The notes under the pieces: model-generated
What the model was told of the DNA's origin: nothing
Seen by the model: the letters and a program-made list of their open reading frames with translations, nothing else
Database searches by the model: none
Translations under genes and position numbers: made by a program
Assembly (NCBI RefSeq): GCF_030019515.1
Contig: NZ_JASEEQ010000014.1
Location: 1 to 64,000, forward strand
DNA: 64,000 nt
Source: Nocardioides sp.
GTDB taxonomy: Bacteria > Actinomycetota > Actinomycetes > Propionibacteriales > Nocardioidaceae
Direction of reading: 5' to 3'
Shown: in pieces, positions 41,837-50,238 of the stretch
How the letters are laid out: each line of letters begins with the position of its first letter
Numbering within the stretch: the first letter of the stretch is position 1

Positions 41837-42781
41837 TCAGGCGGCGCGGCCGGCCAGTGCCTGACGGATCTTCGCCGCAGTTCGCGCTGGGTCCGCCAGG
41901 TCCGCCCATGAGATGCGGATGCACCGCCACCCGGTCAATCGGCAGATCATCTCTTCGCGGCGCTTCTCCGCCCAGACGACGTCCGAGGCGCGCTGTCCGT
42001 CCTTCAGGAGCTTCTCGTACTTGACCTTCCCGTCAAACTCCAAGAAGACCCCGAGCTCGGGCCACGCGAAGTCCACCCGGGCAACGACCCGACCGGTCTC
42101 GTCGCGGATCTCGTACTGGGGCTGTGGCATCGGCAGACCCTCGTGGAAGCACAGGTAGTAGGTGCGGCACTCGCCCACGGACTCGAACCGGTGGTCGGAC
42201 AGCCGGAGCACCAGATCCGTGCCGAGACTGTCCGGCCAGTGCTGCATCAGCTCGTACCTCGCTCGCAGCTGCTCCATCGTCGTCATGCTCGCGTGCAGGA
42301 GATGGCTGACCACGCACACACCTGCCTCGACGTTCGCGACCAACGTCGTCTCCAATGCCAGACGAGTCGCGTCCATGACCCTGAGCCCATCGCACTCGAC
42401 CACGTCGCCGGCGATGATCCCGCCTCGGTGCTGGCGGACTCCCCCCTCCGAGCGACCGGCCTTGCCGTCCTCCCTGGTGACGTGCACGAGGTCGAGGTCG
42501 ATCCCCCAGGTCGGGGCCCCGAGGAAGGGCAGCCCCGACACGTGCGAGACGACGACCTTGGTGCGCGATTGCGCGACAACCGCCCGCGCCGCCAGGGCGT
42601 GGCGGCCCGCTTCATCCAGGGCGTTCCAGGTCGCGGCCTCGGTGTAGGCGCCGTGTCGGATCTTGACCCACTCGCCGCCTTTGACGCGTCGTGCGATGGC
42701 CTTGTCGTCGTAGCCTGCGGCGAGCAACTGCTTGCGCAGCATGACTCGTCCGCGGCGGGGATCGGTCAACGGGATCATCAT
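41837..42781 (-). CDS. AbiEi-like/DUF559-type protein with a Vsr-like nuclease fold
   Basis: About 314 residues; ATGs at 42781 and 42778 are both possible. The N-terminal 60 residues (LLAAGYDDKAIARRVKGGEWVKIRHGAYTEAA) look like the winged-helix antitoxin domain of AbiEi proteins. The C-terminal part (RVDFAWPELGVFLEFDGKVKY ... WRCIRISWADL) matches DUF559, a PD-(D/E)xK/Vsr-like nuclease fold with Asp and Glu-x-Asp-Gly-Lys residues in place. Such two-part proteins are common in actinobacteria without a known job. No toxin gene is adjacent. It is bracketed by inverted copies of a palindromic repeat. Confidence 0.75.
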   Translation of the reverse strand: MMIPLTDPRRGRVMLRKQLLAAGYDDKAIARRVKGGEWVKIRHGAYTEAATWNALDEAGRHALAARAVVAQSRTKVVVSHVSGLPFLGAPTWGIDLDLVHVTREDGKAGRSEGGVRQHRGGIIAGDVVECDGLRVMDATRLALETTLVANVEAGVCVVSHLLHASMTTMEQLRARYELMQHWPDSLGTDLVLRLSDHRFESVGECRTYYLCFHEGLPMPQPQYEIRDETGRVVARVDFAWPELGVFLEFDGKVKYEKLLKDGQRASDVVWAEKRREEMICRLTGWRCIRISWADLADPARTAAKIRQALAGRAA

Positions 42782-42870
42782 GATGGCCACTTGCCCGGGA
42801 CTGACAAGGCCGACACCGCCTGATCCGCGCCCTGTGGAGAACCGGCCCGGCCGTGACCTCGTGGCCAATC

Positions 42871-42940
42871 CCGCCACTTGTCGGCGGAAGTTTCGGCCCA
42901 CAGGTGGCGGTTTCCCCGGCCGGCCGGGGAAACCGCCACC
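42871..42940 (-). repeat. Palindromic repeat element, copy R
   Basis: Here the shared 26-base palindrome (42909-42934) is extended to a perfect 38-base palindrome (42903-42940). Upstream, CCGCCACTTGT (42871-42881) can pair with ACAGGTGGCGG (42900-42910), which is also the left arm of the palindrome, so two hairpins are mutually exclusive. Inverted relative to copy L; lies in the promoter region between the DUF559 gene and punA. Confidence 0.8.
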
Positions 42941-43057
42941 ACCACGAGCCAGACCCGACGGCGGCGGCCGACCGGGCGAGGTCGGAGCAGTTGATGCCCA
43001 CGTGGTCGATCGGGCTCGAATCGTGCCCGCCGCGGCGTCAGCATTAGAGTCCGAGGC

Positions 43058-43879
43058 GTGACGCAGCAGCCCGACCAGACCCAGCACCAGAGCCCGTACG
43101 ACCTGGCGGCCGAGGCCGCGGAGCGGCTCGCGGACCTCACCGGGGTGGCGAAGCACGACGTCGCCCTGGTGCTCGGCTCGGGCTGGCTGCCCGCAGTCGA
43201 CGCGCTCGGCGAGGCGACGGCCGAGATCGCGACCACCGACCTGCCGGGCTTCTCCCCCGCCGCGGTCGCCGGCCACTCCGGCCGGATCCGCTCGGTGCGC
43301 GCCGGTGACAAGCAGCTCCTGGTGTTCCTCAGCCGCACCCACTACTACGAGGGCAGGGGCGTCGCCGCCGTCGTGCACGGCGTGCGTACGGCGGCCGCCG
43401 CAGGCGCCCGGGCCGTGGTGCTGACGAACGGCTGCGGCGGACTCAAGGAGTCCTGGTCGCCCGGCACCCCGGTGCTGATCAGCGACCACATCAACCTGAC
43501 CGGCCGGTCCCCCATCGAGGGCGCCCGGTTCGTGGACCTGACCGACCTCTACAGCCCGCGGCTGCGGGCGCTGTGCCACGAGGTCGACCCGACGCTCGAC
43601 GAGGGCGTGTACGTCCAGTTCCCCGGCCCGCACTACGAGACCCCCGCCGAGATCGGCATGGTGCGGGCGATCGGCGGCCACCTGGTCGGCATGAGCACGA
43701 CGCTCGAGGCGATCGCGGCCCGCGAGGCCGGCCTGGAGGTCCTCGGCATCAGCCTGGTGACCAACCTCGCCGCCGGCATCAGCGGCGAGCCGCTCAACCA
43801 CGAGGAGGTCCTCGAGGCCGGCCGCGCCGCCGCCTCCCGGATGGGCGACCTGCTCGGCCGCATCGTCCCGAGGATCTGA
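43058..43879 (+). CDS. punA: Purine nucleoside phosphorylase
   Basis: 273 residues, trimeric PNP family: phosphate-site loop VLGSGWLP (about 35), SRTHYYEG (about 90-97), NGCGGL (about 126), the base-binding Glu in FPGPHYETPAEI (about 190-200), and STTLEA/TNLAAGI near 215-240. It splits inosine and guanosine with phosphate to base and (deoxy)ribose-1-phosphate. GTG start. The pentose phosphate would pass to the mutase at 46930 and then DeoC. Confidence 0.93.
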   Translation: MTQQPDQTQHQSPYDLAAEAAERLADLTGVAKHDVALVLGSGWLPAVDALGEATAEIATTDLPGFSPAAVAGHSGRIRSVRAGDKQLLVFLSRTHYYEGRGVAAVVHGVRTAAAAGARAVVLTNGCGGLKESWSPGTPVLISDHINLTGRSPIEGARFVDLTDLYSPRLRALCHEVDPTLDEGVYVQFPGPHYETPAEIGMVRAIGGHLVGMSTTLEAIAAREAGLEVLGISLVTNLAAGISGEPLNHEEVLEAGRAAASRMGDLLGRIVPRI

Positions 43880-43887
43880 GCCGCACC

Positions 43888-44547
43888 GTGGCCGCCTCCA
43901 CCGCCTCGCGCACGACCGGCGCCGCGGCCCGAACGCGCCGGACCCTGGTCGAGGCGGCGACGGAGGCGTTCGCGGAGCAGGGCGTGTTCACGGCGTCCCT
44001 GGTCGACATCACCCGGCGCGCCGGCCAGCGCAACCGGGGCGCGGTGCACTACCACTTCGGCTCCCGCGACGGCCTGATCGTCGCGGTCGTCGACCAGCAC
44101 GCCGCCTTCCTCGCCCGGCGCGAGGGCGAGCTCCTCGAGCTCGCCCTCGAACGCCCCGACGACGACCTGACCTCGGTCCTGGAGGCGATCGTGCGGCCGG
44201 CGGTCGAGCTCGCCGAGGCCGGCACCGACGGCCGCCGCTACCTGATGATCATCGGCCAGCTCGTCGAGGAGTACGACCGGGTGCACCCCGAGGTGACCGC
44301 CGCGCTCGAGCGCACCGGCGGCATGCCGGTCTACGCGCTGCTGCAGGCGCGGCTGCCGGCGTACGACGAGGCGCTGCTCAACGAGCGGATGGCGCTCGTC
44401 ACCAGCTTCATCCTGCGCTCGGTCGCGGACCGCGCCCGGGCGCACGGGAGCGACGCCCCCGGCCGGGCCCAGCTGCCGACCGAGCGGTTCGTCGCGAACC
44501 TGGTGGCGATGGCCGTGGGGATGGCGACCGCACCCCTGCCCGAGTAG
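43888..44547 (+). CDS. TetR-family regulator
   Basis: 219 residues from a GTG 9 bases after punA. N-terminal TetR helix-turn-helix: TRRTLVEAATEAFAEQGVFTASLVDITRRAGQRNRGAVHYHFGSRDGLI (about 12-62). The C-terminal ligand/dimer domain is helical without a motif that names its effector. It lies in an apparent operon with punA and the downstream epimerase-like gene. Confidence 0.85.
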   Translation: MAASTASRTTGAAARTRRTLVEAATEAFAEQGVFTASLVDITRRAGQRNRGAVHYHFGSRDGLIVAVVDQHAAFLARREGELLELALERPDDDLTSVLEAIVRPAVELAEAGTDGRRYLMIIGQLVEEYDRVHPEVTAALERTGGMPVYALLQARLPAYDEALLNERMALVTSFILRSVADRARAHGSDAPGRAQLPTERFVANLVAMAVGMATAPLPE

Positions 44548-44567
44548 GGACGGATAGCCTTCGCCGC

Positions 44568-45380
44568 GTGAAGGTTCTCGTCACCGGCTCCGCCGGCAGC
44601 ATCGGACGCGTCGTCACTCTGGGCCTGGCCGACCGCGGTCACGTCGTCGTCGGCCTGGACCGGGTGCCGCAGCCCGACGGCGAGGACGGTGCGTGGCACA
44701 CCGTCGACGCCACCGACCCGGACGCGGTCGCCGCCGTGCTCGCGGAGGAGCGGGTGGACGCGGTCGTCCACCTCGCCGGCCACCCCGGCGAGGGGAGCCT
44801 CCCCTCCTCGCTGACCTCCCACGTGGTGACCACGGGCGCCCTGCTGGACGCGATGGTGGAGCACGACGTACGCCGCCTCGTCTACGCCTCCTCCAACCAC
44901 GCGGTCGGCCGCACCCCCCGCGCCGGGCTCGAGAGCGACCTGCTGGGCGTCGACGTCCGCCCCCGGCCGGACACCTACTACGGCGTCGCCAAGGTGGCGG
45001 CCGAGGCGCTGCTGAGCCTGTACGCCGACCGCCACGGCATCGACGCCGTCGCCTGCCGGATCGGGTCGTTCCTCGACCGCCCCGAGACCGTGCGCCAGCT
45101 CGAGACCTGGCTCTCCCACGACGACTGCGTGCGGATGATCGAGGCCGCACTGACCGCGCCCGCGCCGGGCTTCGCGGTGCTGTACGGCATCTCGCGCAAC
45201 ACCCGCGCCTGGTGGGACCTCGCGCCCGGCCGGGCGTTGGGCTACGAGCCGCAGGACGACGCCGAGGACTTCGCCGCCTCGGTCGCCCCCGGTCCGGCGG
45301 ACCAGGCGGAGGCCGCCCACGTCGGCGGCCCGTACGCGACGGCCGAGCTGGAGCGGCCGGCGCTGGACCGCTCCTCTTGA
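44568..45380 (+). CDS. NAD-dependent epimerase/uronate dehydrogenase-like protein
   Basis: 270 residues, extended SDR: GSAGSIGR at about 7-14, YASSNHAVG (about 104-112), YYGVAKVAAEALLSLY with the catalytic Tyr-x-x-x-Lys (about 134-138), then CRIGSF...RQLETWLSHDDCVRM. SSNHAVG and RIGS...TWLSHDD are shared with uronate dehydrogenases, which oxidise galacturonate/glucuronate to aldarolactones. This assignment is from motif resemblance. Unlike the low-GC segment, its base composition matches the surrounding chromosome. Confidence 0.8.
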   Translation: MKVLVTGSAGSIGRVVTLGLADRGHVVVGLDRVPQPDGEDGAWHTVDATDPDAVAAVLAEERVDAVVHLAGHPGEGSLPSSLTSHVVTTGALLDAMVEHDVRRLVYASSNHAVGRTPRAGLESDLLGVDVRPRPDTYYGVAKVAAEALLSLYADRHGIDAVACRIGSFLDRPETVRQLETWLSHDDCVRMIEAALTAPAPGFAVLYGISRNTRAWWDLAPGRALGYEPQDDAEDFAASVAPGPADQAEAAHVGGPYATAELERPALDRSS

Positions 45381-45411
45381 CCTGACGCGTCCAGCGGGTT
45401 GGGTGGGGGGC

Positions 45412-46416
45412 ATGACCATCCACCAGCGCACCCTCGGCACCGTCGCCCCGCTCACCGTCTCCGAGCTCGGGCTCGGCTGCATGGGCATGTCGGAGTTCTA
45501 CGGACGCCGCGACGAGGACGAGGCGGTCGCGACCATCCACCGCGCCCTCGACCTCGGCGTCACCTTCCTCGACACCGCCGACATGTACGGCCCGTTCACC
45601 AACGAGCAGCTGGTCGGCCGCGCCATCACGGGACGCCGCGACGAGGTCCAGCTCGCCACCAAGTTCGGCAACGAGCGGCTCCCCGACGGCACCCGGCTCG
45701 GCATCAACGGCCGCCCCGAGTACGTCCGGTCCGCCTGCGACGCCTCGCTCCAGCGGCTCGGCGTCGACCACCTCGACCTGTACTACCAGCACCGCGTCGA
45801 CAAGACCGTCCCGATCGAGGAGACCGTCGGCGCCATGGCGGAGCTGGTCGCGGCCGGCAAGGTCCGCCACCTCGGACTGTCCGAGGCCTCGGCGACCACG
45901 ATCCGGCGCGGCCACGGCACCCACCCGATCACGGCCCTGCAGTCGGAGTACTCGCTGTTCACCCGCGACCTCGAGGACGAGATCATCCCGACGCTGCGCG
46001 AGCTCGGCATCGGCCTGGTCCCCTACGCCCCGCTGGGCCGCGGCATCCTGACCGGCGCGATCACCTCGGACTCCTCCCTGGACGAGGGCGACTCGCGGCG
46101 CTCGGCGTACTTCCCGCGCCTCAACGGCGAGGGCCTGCGCGCCAACCTCGCGCTGGTGGACCGGGTGCGGGCGATCGCCGAGGAGAAGGGCTGCACGCCC
46201 GGCCAGCTGGCCCTGGCGTGGGTGCTGGCGCAGGGCGACGCCGGGCTCGGCGTCGCGCCGATCCCCGGTACCAAGCGGGTGCGCTACCTCGAGGAGAACG
46301 CCGGCGCCGCCACGGTCGAGCTGACCGACGCCGACCTGGCCGCCCTCGACGAGGCGGTCCCGCGTGGCGCGGTCGTCGGCGAGCGGTACGGCGACATGAG
46401 CTCGATCGACGCCTGA
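45412..46416 (+). CDS. Aldo/keto reductase
   Basis: 334 residues. AKR hallmarks: GLGCMGMSEFYG (about 20-31), FLDTADMYG with catalytic Asp/Tyr (about 52-60), the Lys in ATKFG (about 83), and YYQHRVD with the catalytic His (about 125). LSEASATTIRR and GRGILTG near 200 place it with the AKR13/YakC-like group of short-chain aldehyde/ketone reductases. The ATG at 45412 follows a G-rich stretch; an in-frame GTG at 45403 is possible. Substrate unknown. Confidence 0.9.
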   Translation: MTIHQRTLGTVAPLTVSELGLGCMGMSEFYGRRDEDEAVATIHRALDLGVTFLDTADMYGPFTNEQLVGRAITGRRDEVQLATKFGNERLPDGTRLGINGRPEYVRSACDASLQRLGVDHLDLYYQHRVDKTVPIEETVGAMAELVAAGKVRHLGLSEASATTIRRGHGTHPITALQSEYSLFTRDLEDEIIPTLRELGIGLVPYAPLGRGILTGAITSDSSLDEGDSRRSAYFPRLNGEGLRANLALVDRVRAIAEEKGCTPGQLALAWVLAQGDAGLGVAPIPGTKRVRYLEENAGAATVELTDADLAALDEAVPRGAVVGERYGDMSSIDA

Positions 46417-46468
46417 GCGCGGCCTCCGCGCGCGTGCCGGCGCCGGGCAAGGCCCGGCCAACCCTCGA

Positions 46469-46912
46469 TCACCCGGCCCCGGCGACGCGGGCGGAGAGAC
46501 CAGCCACGCACCCGGCCATCATCCGGTGGTGGTTCCAGCGCAGCACCGGGCGGGCGGCGTACGACGCCAGCCCGAGCAGCCCGCGCACCGTGACCTCCTG
46601 GTCGAGGTGGAGGTCGGTGCCGCGGCCGCCGTCGGCCGGCGCGAGCGTGAAGCGGACCGACCCGCTCAGGTCGCCCGAGACGCCGACCTCGAGCCGGGAC
46701 GGCGACCGGTCCGTCGCGTGCAGGACCAGGTCGAGCGTGTAGGGCAGCACCGAGCGGCACAGCACCCGCGCGTCGTCCGGACCGAGCGATGCGACCGCGA
46801 CGACCTGCGGCCACCACTCCGGGTAGTGCTCGAGGTCGACCAGCACATCGTGCACCGCGATCGGCGGGGCAGGGACGAACCAGCGACCACCGAACGCGAA
46901 GACCGGACCCAC
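46469..46912 (-). CDS. SRPBCC (polyketide cyclase/START-like) protein
   Basis: 147 residues, a START-like hydrophobic-pocket fold. Pattern: APPIAVHDVLVDLEHYPEWWPQVVAV near the N-terminus, a central beta-sheet, and RPVLRWNHHRMMAGCVAGLSARV as the long C-terminal helix. GTG start at 46912, only 17 bases from the divergent mutase gene. Binds an unknown small hydrophobic ligand. Confidence 0.75.
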   Translation of the reverse strand: MGPVFAFGGRWFVPAPPIAVHDVLVDLEHYPEWWPQVVAVASLGPDDARVLCRSVLPYTLDLVLHATDRSPSRLEVGVSGDLSGSVRFTLAPADGGRGTDLHLDQEVTVRGLLGLASYAARPVLRWNHHRMMAGCVAGLSARVAGAG

Positions 46913-46929
46913 CCTCGTATCGTGCCCTC

Positions 46930-48633
46930 ATGACGTCCGCCGATGCGCCCACCGATGTGCCTGCCGATGTGCCGAACGATGTGAGCAGCCTGCTCGAGAC
47001 CGCCCGTTCCTGGGCGGCCGACGACCCCGACGACCAGACCCGTGCCGAACTGGAGGCGGTGATCGCGGACGTGGCGGCGGGCGGCGCCGCCGACGACCTG
47101 CGCGACCGCTTCGCCGGGACGCTCGAGTTCGGCACCGCCGGGCTCCGCGGGGCGCTCGGCGCGGGCTCCAACCGGATGAACCGGGTGGTCGTGACCCGGG
47201 CGGCGGCGGGCCTCGCGGCCTTCCTGAAGGAGCAGAGCCGGAAGGGCACCGGCGTGGAGCGTGGGTCCGTCGTGATCGGGTACGACGCGCGGCACAACTC
47301 CGACGTGTTCGCGCGCGACACCGCGGAGGTGATGACCGGCGCCGGGCTGACGGCGTACCTCCTCCCGCGGCCGCTGCCCACGCCGCTGCTGGCCTACGCG
47401 ATCCGCGAGCTCGGCTGTGCCGCGGGCGTGATGGTGACGGCGAGCCACAACCCGCCCCAGGACAACGGCTACAAGGTCTACCTCGGCGACGGGAGCCAGA
47501 TCGTCCCGCCGGCCGACGCCGAGATCGCCGCCAGGATCGCGGCGGTCGGCGCGGTGGCCGACGTACCGCGCGGCAGCGGCGGCACCGTGCTCGAGGAGCA
47601 GATCATCGACCGCTACCTCGACACCGTGGCCGGCCTGGCCGACGACGGCCCGCGGGACCTGTCGATCGTCTACACCCCCCTGCACGGCGTGGGCGGTACG
47701 ACGGTCCAGCGGGTGCTCGAGGCCGCGGGCTTCTCCGAGCCGGCGGTCGTCGTGCAGCAGGAGCTGCCCGACGCCGACTTCCCGACCGTCGCGTTCCCGA
47801 ACCCCGAGGAGCCCGGGGCGATGGACCTGGCGATGGAGCTGGCGCGGGCGCGCGGAGCGGACCTGGTCGTGGCGAACGACCCCGACGCGGACCGGTGCGC
47901 AGCGGCCGTGCCCGGCCCGCACGGCTGGCGGATGCTGCGCGGCGACGAGGTCGGGGCGCTGCTCGCCCACGCGCTACTGAGCCGCGGCAAGCAGGGCACC
48001 TACGCCACCAGCATCGTGTCCTCGAGCCTGCTCGGGAAGCTGGCGAGGGCGGCGGGCCAGCCGTACGCCGAGACGCTCACCGGGTTCAAGTGGATCGGCC
48101 GGGTCGAGGGCCTGGCGTTCGGCTACGAGGAGGCGCTCGGCTACTGCGTCGACCCCGAGCACGTGAGGGACAAGGACGGCGTCTCGGCGCTGCTGCTGCT
48201 CTGCGAGCTCGCGGCCGCGGCGAAGGCGGACGGTCGCGGGCTGGTGGACCTGCTCGACGACCTGGCCGTCGAGCACGGGCTGCACGCGACCGACCAGCTC
48301 TCGGTGCGGGTCTCCGACCTCGGCGAGATCGCCGCGGCGATGGCCCGACTGCGGGCGAACCCGCCCGCCGAGCTCGGCGGTCTCGCCGTCGAGCGCGTCG
48401 ACGACCTGTCGACGGGCAGCCCCGACCTGCCGCCGACGGAGGGGCTGCGCTACCTGCTGGCCGACGGCGCGCGCGTCGTGGTGCGCCCGAGTGGCACCGA
48501 GCCCAAGCTGAAGTGCTACCTCGAGGTCGTGGTGCCGGTCGCCGCCGACAGTGGCGTGGACGCGGCCCGGATCGCCGCGGTCGGCCGGCTCGACGCGCTG
48601 CGCGACGGCATCAAGCAGGCTGCCGGCATCTAG
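46930..48633 (+). CDS. pmmB: Phosphohexomutase/phosphopentomutase (PmmB-like)
   Basis: 567 residues of the alpha-D-phosphohexomutase superfamily. Phosphoserine loop TASHNPPQDNGYKVY (about 178-192), metal loop DPDADR (about 317-322), and phosphate-binding SGTEPKLK (about 521-528). Long forms like this include PGM2-type phosphopentomutases, and the neighbours (PNP, DeoC, thymidine phosphorylase) suggest conversion of (deoxy)ribose-1-P to -5-P. That specificity is inferred. Its stop overlaps the stop of the convergent membrane-protein gene. Confidence 0.9.
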   Translation: MTSADAPTDVPADVPNDVSSLLETARSWAADDPDDQTRAELEAVIADVAAGGAADDLRDRFAGTLEFGTAGLRGALGAGSNRMNRVVVTRAAAGLAAFLKEQSRKGTGVERGSVVIGYDARHNSDVFARDTAEVMTGAGLTAYLLPRPLPTPLLAYAIRELGCAAGVMVTASHNPPQDNGYKVYLGDGSQIVPPADAEIAARIAAVGAVADVPRGSGGTVLEEQIIDRYLDTVAGLADDGPRDLSIVYTPLHGVGGTTVQRVLEAAGFSEPAVVVQQELPDADFPTVAFPNPEEPGAMDLAMELARARGADLVVANDPDADRCAAAVPGPHGWRMLRGDEVGALLAHALLSRGKQGTYATSIVSSSLLGKLARAAGQPYAETLTGFKWIGRVEGLAFGYEEALGYCVDPEHVRDKDGVSALLLLCELAAAAKADGRGLVDLLDDLAVEHGLHATDQLSVRVSDLGEIAAAMARLRANPPAELGGLAVERVDDLSTGSPDLPPTEGLRYLLADGARVVVRPSGTEPKLKCYLEVVVPVAADSGVDAARIAAVGRLDALRDGIKQAAGI

Positions 48634-49205
48634 ACGACCAGGGCGACCACCAGGGCCGCCACCAGCACGACCACGCCGGCGATCTCTGGCCAGGCGAGGG
48701 TACGGCGTACCTCCCCGGCGTCGCGGTGCAGCTCCCGGGCTTCGCGGGAGAGGTGGGTGATCCGCTCCTCGACGAACACCTGGTAGGTGTCCATCGCGGT
48801 CGGGGCCGGGCGGTTGCGAGCAGCACCAGCACGGTTGCGCAGGGTCTGGCGGGCGGTGTAGCCGACCACCGGGGAGGTGTAGCGCTTGTCCGCCGCGACG
48901 ACGGCGAGCACCTGTCCCACCACCACCGTCGTGATCGACGCGAGCGGCACGTGGTCGGTGTGGAGCATGTTCCGCATCACCAGGTGGTCCCGGCTGGCCC
49001 AGAGGGCCGGGCGGAGCAGCGCCACCCACACCAGCAGGGCGCCGAGCAGCGCCGCGACGGCGACCACGGGCGCGTGCTCACCGCCCCAGGCCACGATCGC
49101 GAGCACCAGGACGACGCCCGCGCAGGCCAGACCGAGGTAGCCGCTGAACCGCCCGTTCGTCGCGTGGAAACGCTCCACGACGGCGTCGGGGCTGGGGTCG
49201 GTCAT
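48630..49205 (-). CDS. Two-helix membrane protein of unknown function
   Basis: 191 residues; two adjacent membrane helices at about 22-65 (YLGLACAGVVLVLAIVAWGG, VVAVAALLGALLVWVALL), then a PH-like beta-rich cytoplasmic stretch (WASRDHLVMRNMLHTDHVPLASITTVVVGQVLAV), and a final C-terminal helix. That middle pattern resembles the actinobacterial PH domain (PF10756-like). TAG shares two bases with the mutase TAG on the other strand. Confidence 0.65.
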   Translation of the reverse strand: MTDPSPDAVVERFHATNGRFSGYLGLACAGVVLVLAIVAWGGEHAPVVAVAALLGALLVWVALLRPALWASRDHLVMRNMLHTDHVPLASITTVVVGQVLAVVAADKRYTSPVVGYTARQTLRNRAGAARNRPAPTAMDTYQVFVEERITHLSREARELHRDAGEVRRTLAWPEIAGVVVLVAALVVALVV

Positions 49206-49258
49206 GAGGGCACTCTCCCGGTTGTGGTCCATGGCGCGGACAACCCTATGCTGGGTCG

Positions 49259-50233
49259 GTGAGCAGCACTTCCACCATCCTCGATCCCGCGTTCGAGGAC
49301 GTCACCCGGTCGGAGGCGTCCCTCCGCAGGTTCCTCCACGGGCTGCCGGGCGTCGACCAGGTCGGCGCCGAGGCCCGCGCCGCCGGACTCGCGACCCGGT
49401 CGATCAAGACCAGCGCCAAGGAGTTCGCCCTCGACCTGGCGATCCGGATGGTGGACCTGACCACCCTGGAGGGCCAGGACACCCCCGGCAAGGTCCGGGC
49501 CCTGTCCGCGAAGGCGATGCGGCCCGACCCGTCCGACCCGACCTGCCCGGCGACCGCCGCGGTCTGCGTCTACCCCGACATGGCCGGCATCGCGAAGCAG
49601 GCGCTCGGCACCAGCGGCGTGCACGTCGCAGCGGTGGCCACGGCGTTCCCGAGCGGCCGGGCCGCCCTCGACATCAAGCTCGCCGACACCCGCGACGCGG
49701 TGGACGCGGGCGCCGACGAGATCGACATGGTCATCGACCGCGGCGCGTTCCTCGCCGGGCGCTACCAGCACGTGTACGACGAGATCGTGGCGGTCCGCGA
49801 GGCGTGCCACCGGGAGAACGGCGAGAGCGCCCACCTCAAGGTGATCTTCGAGACCGGCGAGCTGCAGACCTACGACAACGTCCGCCGCGCGAGCTGGCTG
49901 GCGATGATGGCCGGCGCGCACTTCATCAAGACCTCGACCGGCAAGGTCCAGCCCGCCGCCACCCTGCCGGTGACCCTGGTGATGCTCCAGGCCGTCCGCG
50001 ACTTCCGGGAGACCACCGGCCGGATGGTCGGCGTGAAGCCGGCCGGCGGCATCCGCACCGCCAAGGACGCCATCAAGTACCTGGTGATGGTCAACGAGGT
50101 GGCCGGTGAGGACTGGCTGGACCCCGACTGGTTCCGCTTCGGCGCCTCCACGCTGCTGAACGACCTGCTCATGCAGCGCACCAAGATGAAGACCGGCCGC
50201 TACTCCGGTCCCGACTACTTCACGCTGGACTGA
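49259..50233 (+). CDS. deoC: Deoxyribose-phosphate aldolase
   Basis: 324 residues, the long DeoC form. Schiff-base Lys in FIKTSTGK (about 222) and the second Lys in GVKPAGGIR (about 260) are in place, with Asp in DEIDMVIDRGAF (about 158). It cleaves 2-deoxyribose-5-P to acetaldehyde and glyceraldehyde-3-P. GTG start. Immediately followed, 5 bases later, by an aldehyde dehydrogenase that would remove the acetaldehyde. Confidence 0.95.
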   Translation: MSSTSTILDPAFEDVTRSEASLRRFLHGLPGVDQVGAEARAAGLATRSIKTSAKEFALDLAIRMVDLTTLEGQDTPGKVRALSAKAMRPDPSDPTCPATAAVCVYPDMAGIAKQALGTSGVHVAAVATAFPSGRAALDIKLADTRDAVDAGADEIDMVIDRGAFLAGRYQHVYDEIVAVREACHRENGESAHLKVIFETGELQTYDNVRRASWLAMMAGAHFIKTSTGKVQPAATLPVTLVMLQAVRDFRETTGRMVGVKPAGGIRTAKDAIKYLVMVNEVAGEDWLDPDWFRFGASTLLNDLLMQRTKMKTGRYSGPDYFTLD

Positions 50234-50238
50234 TCCCC

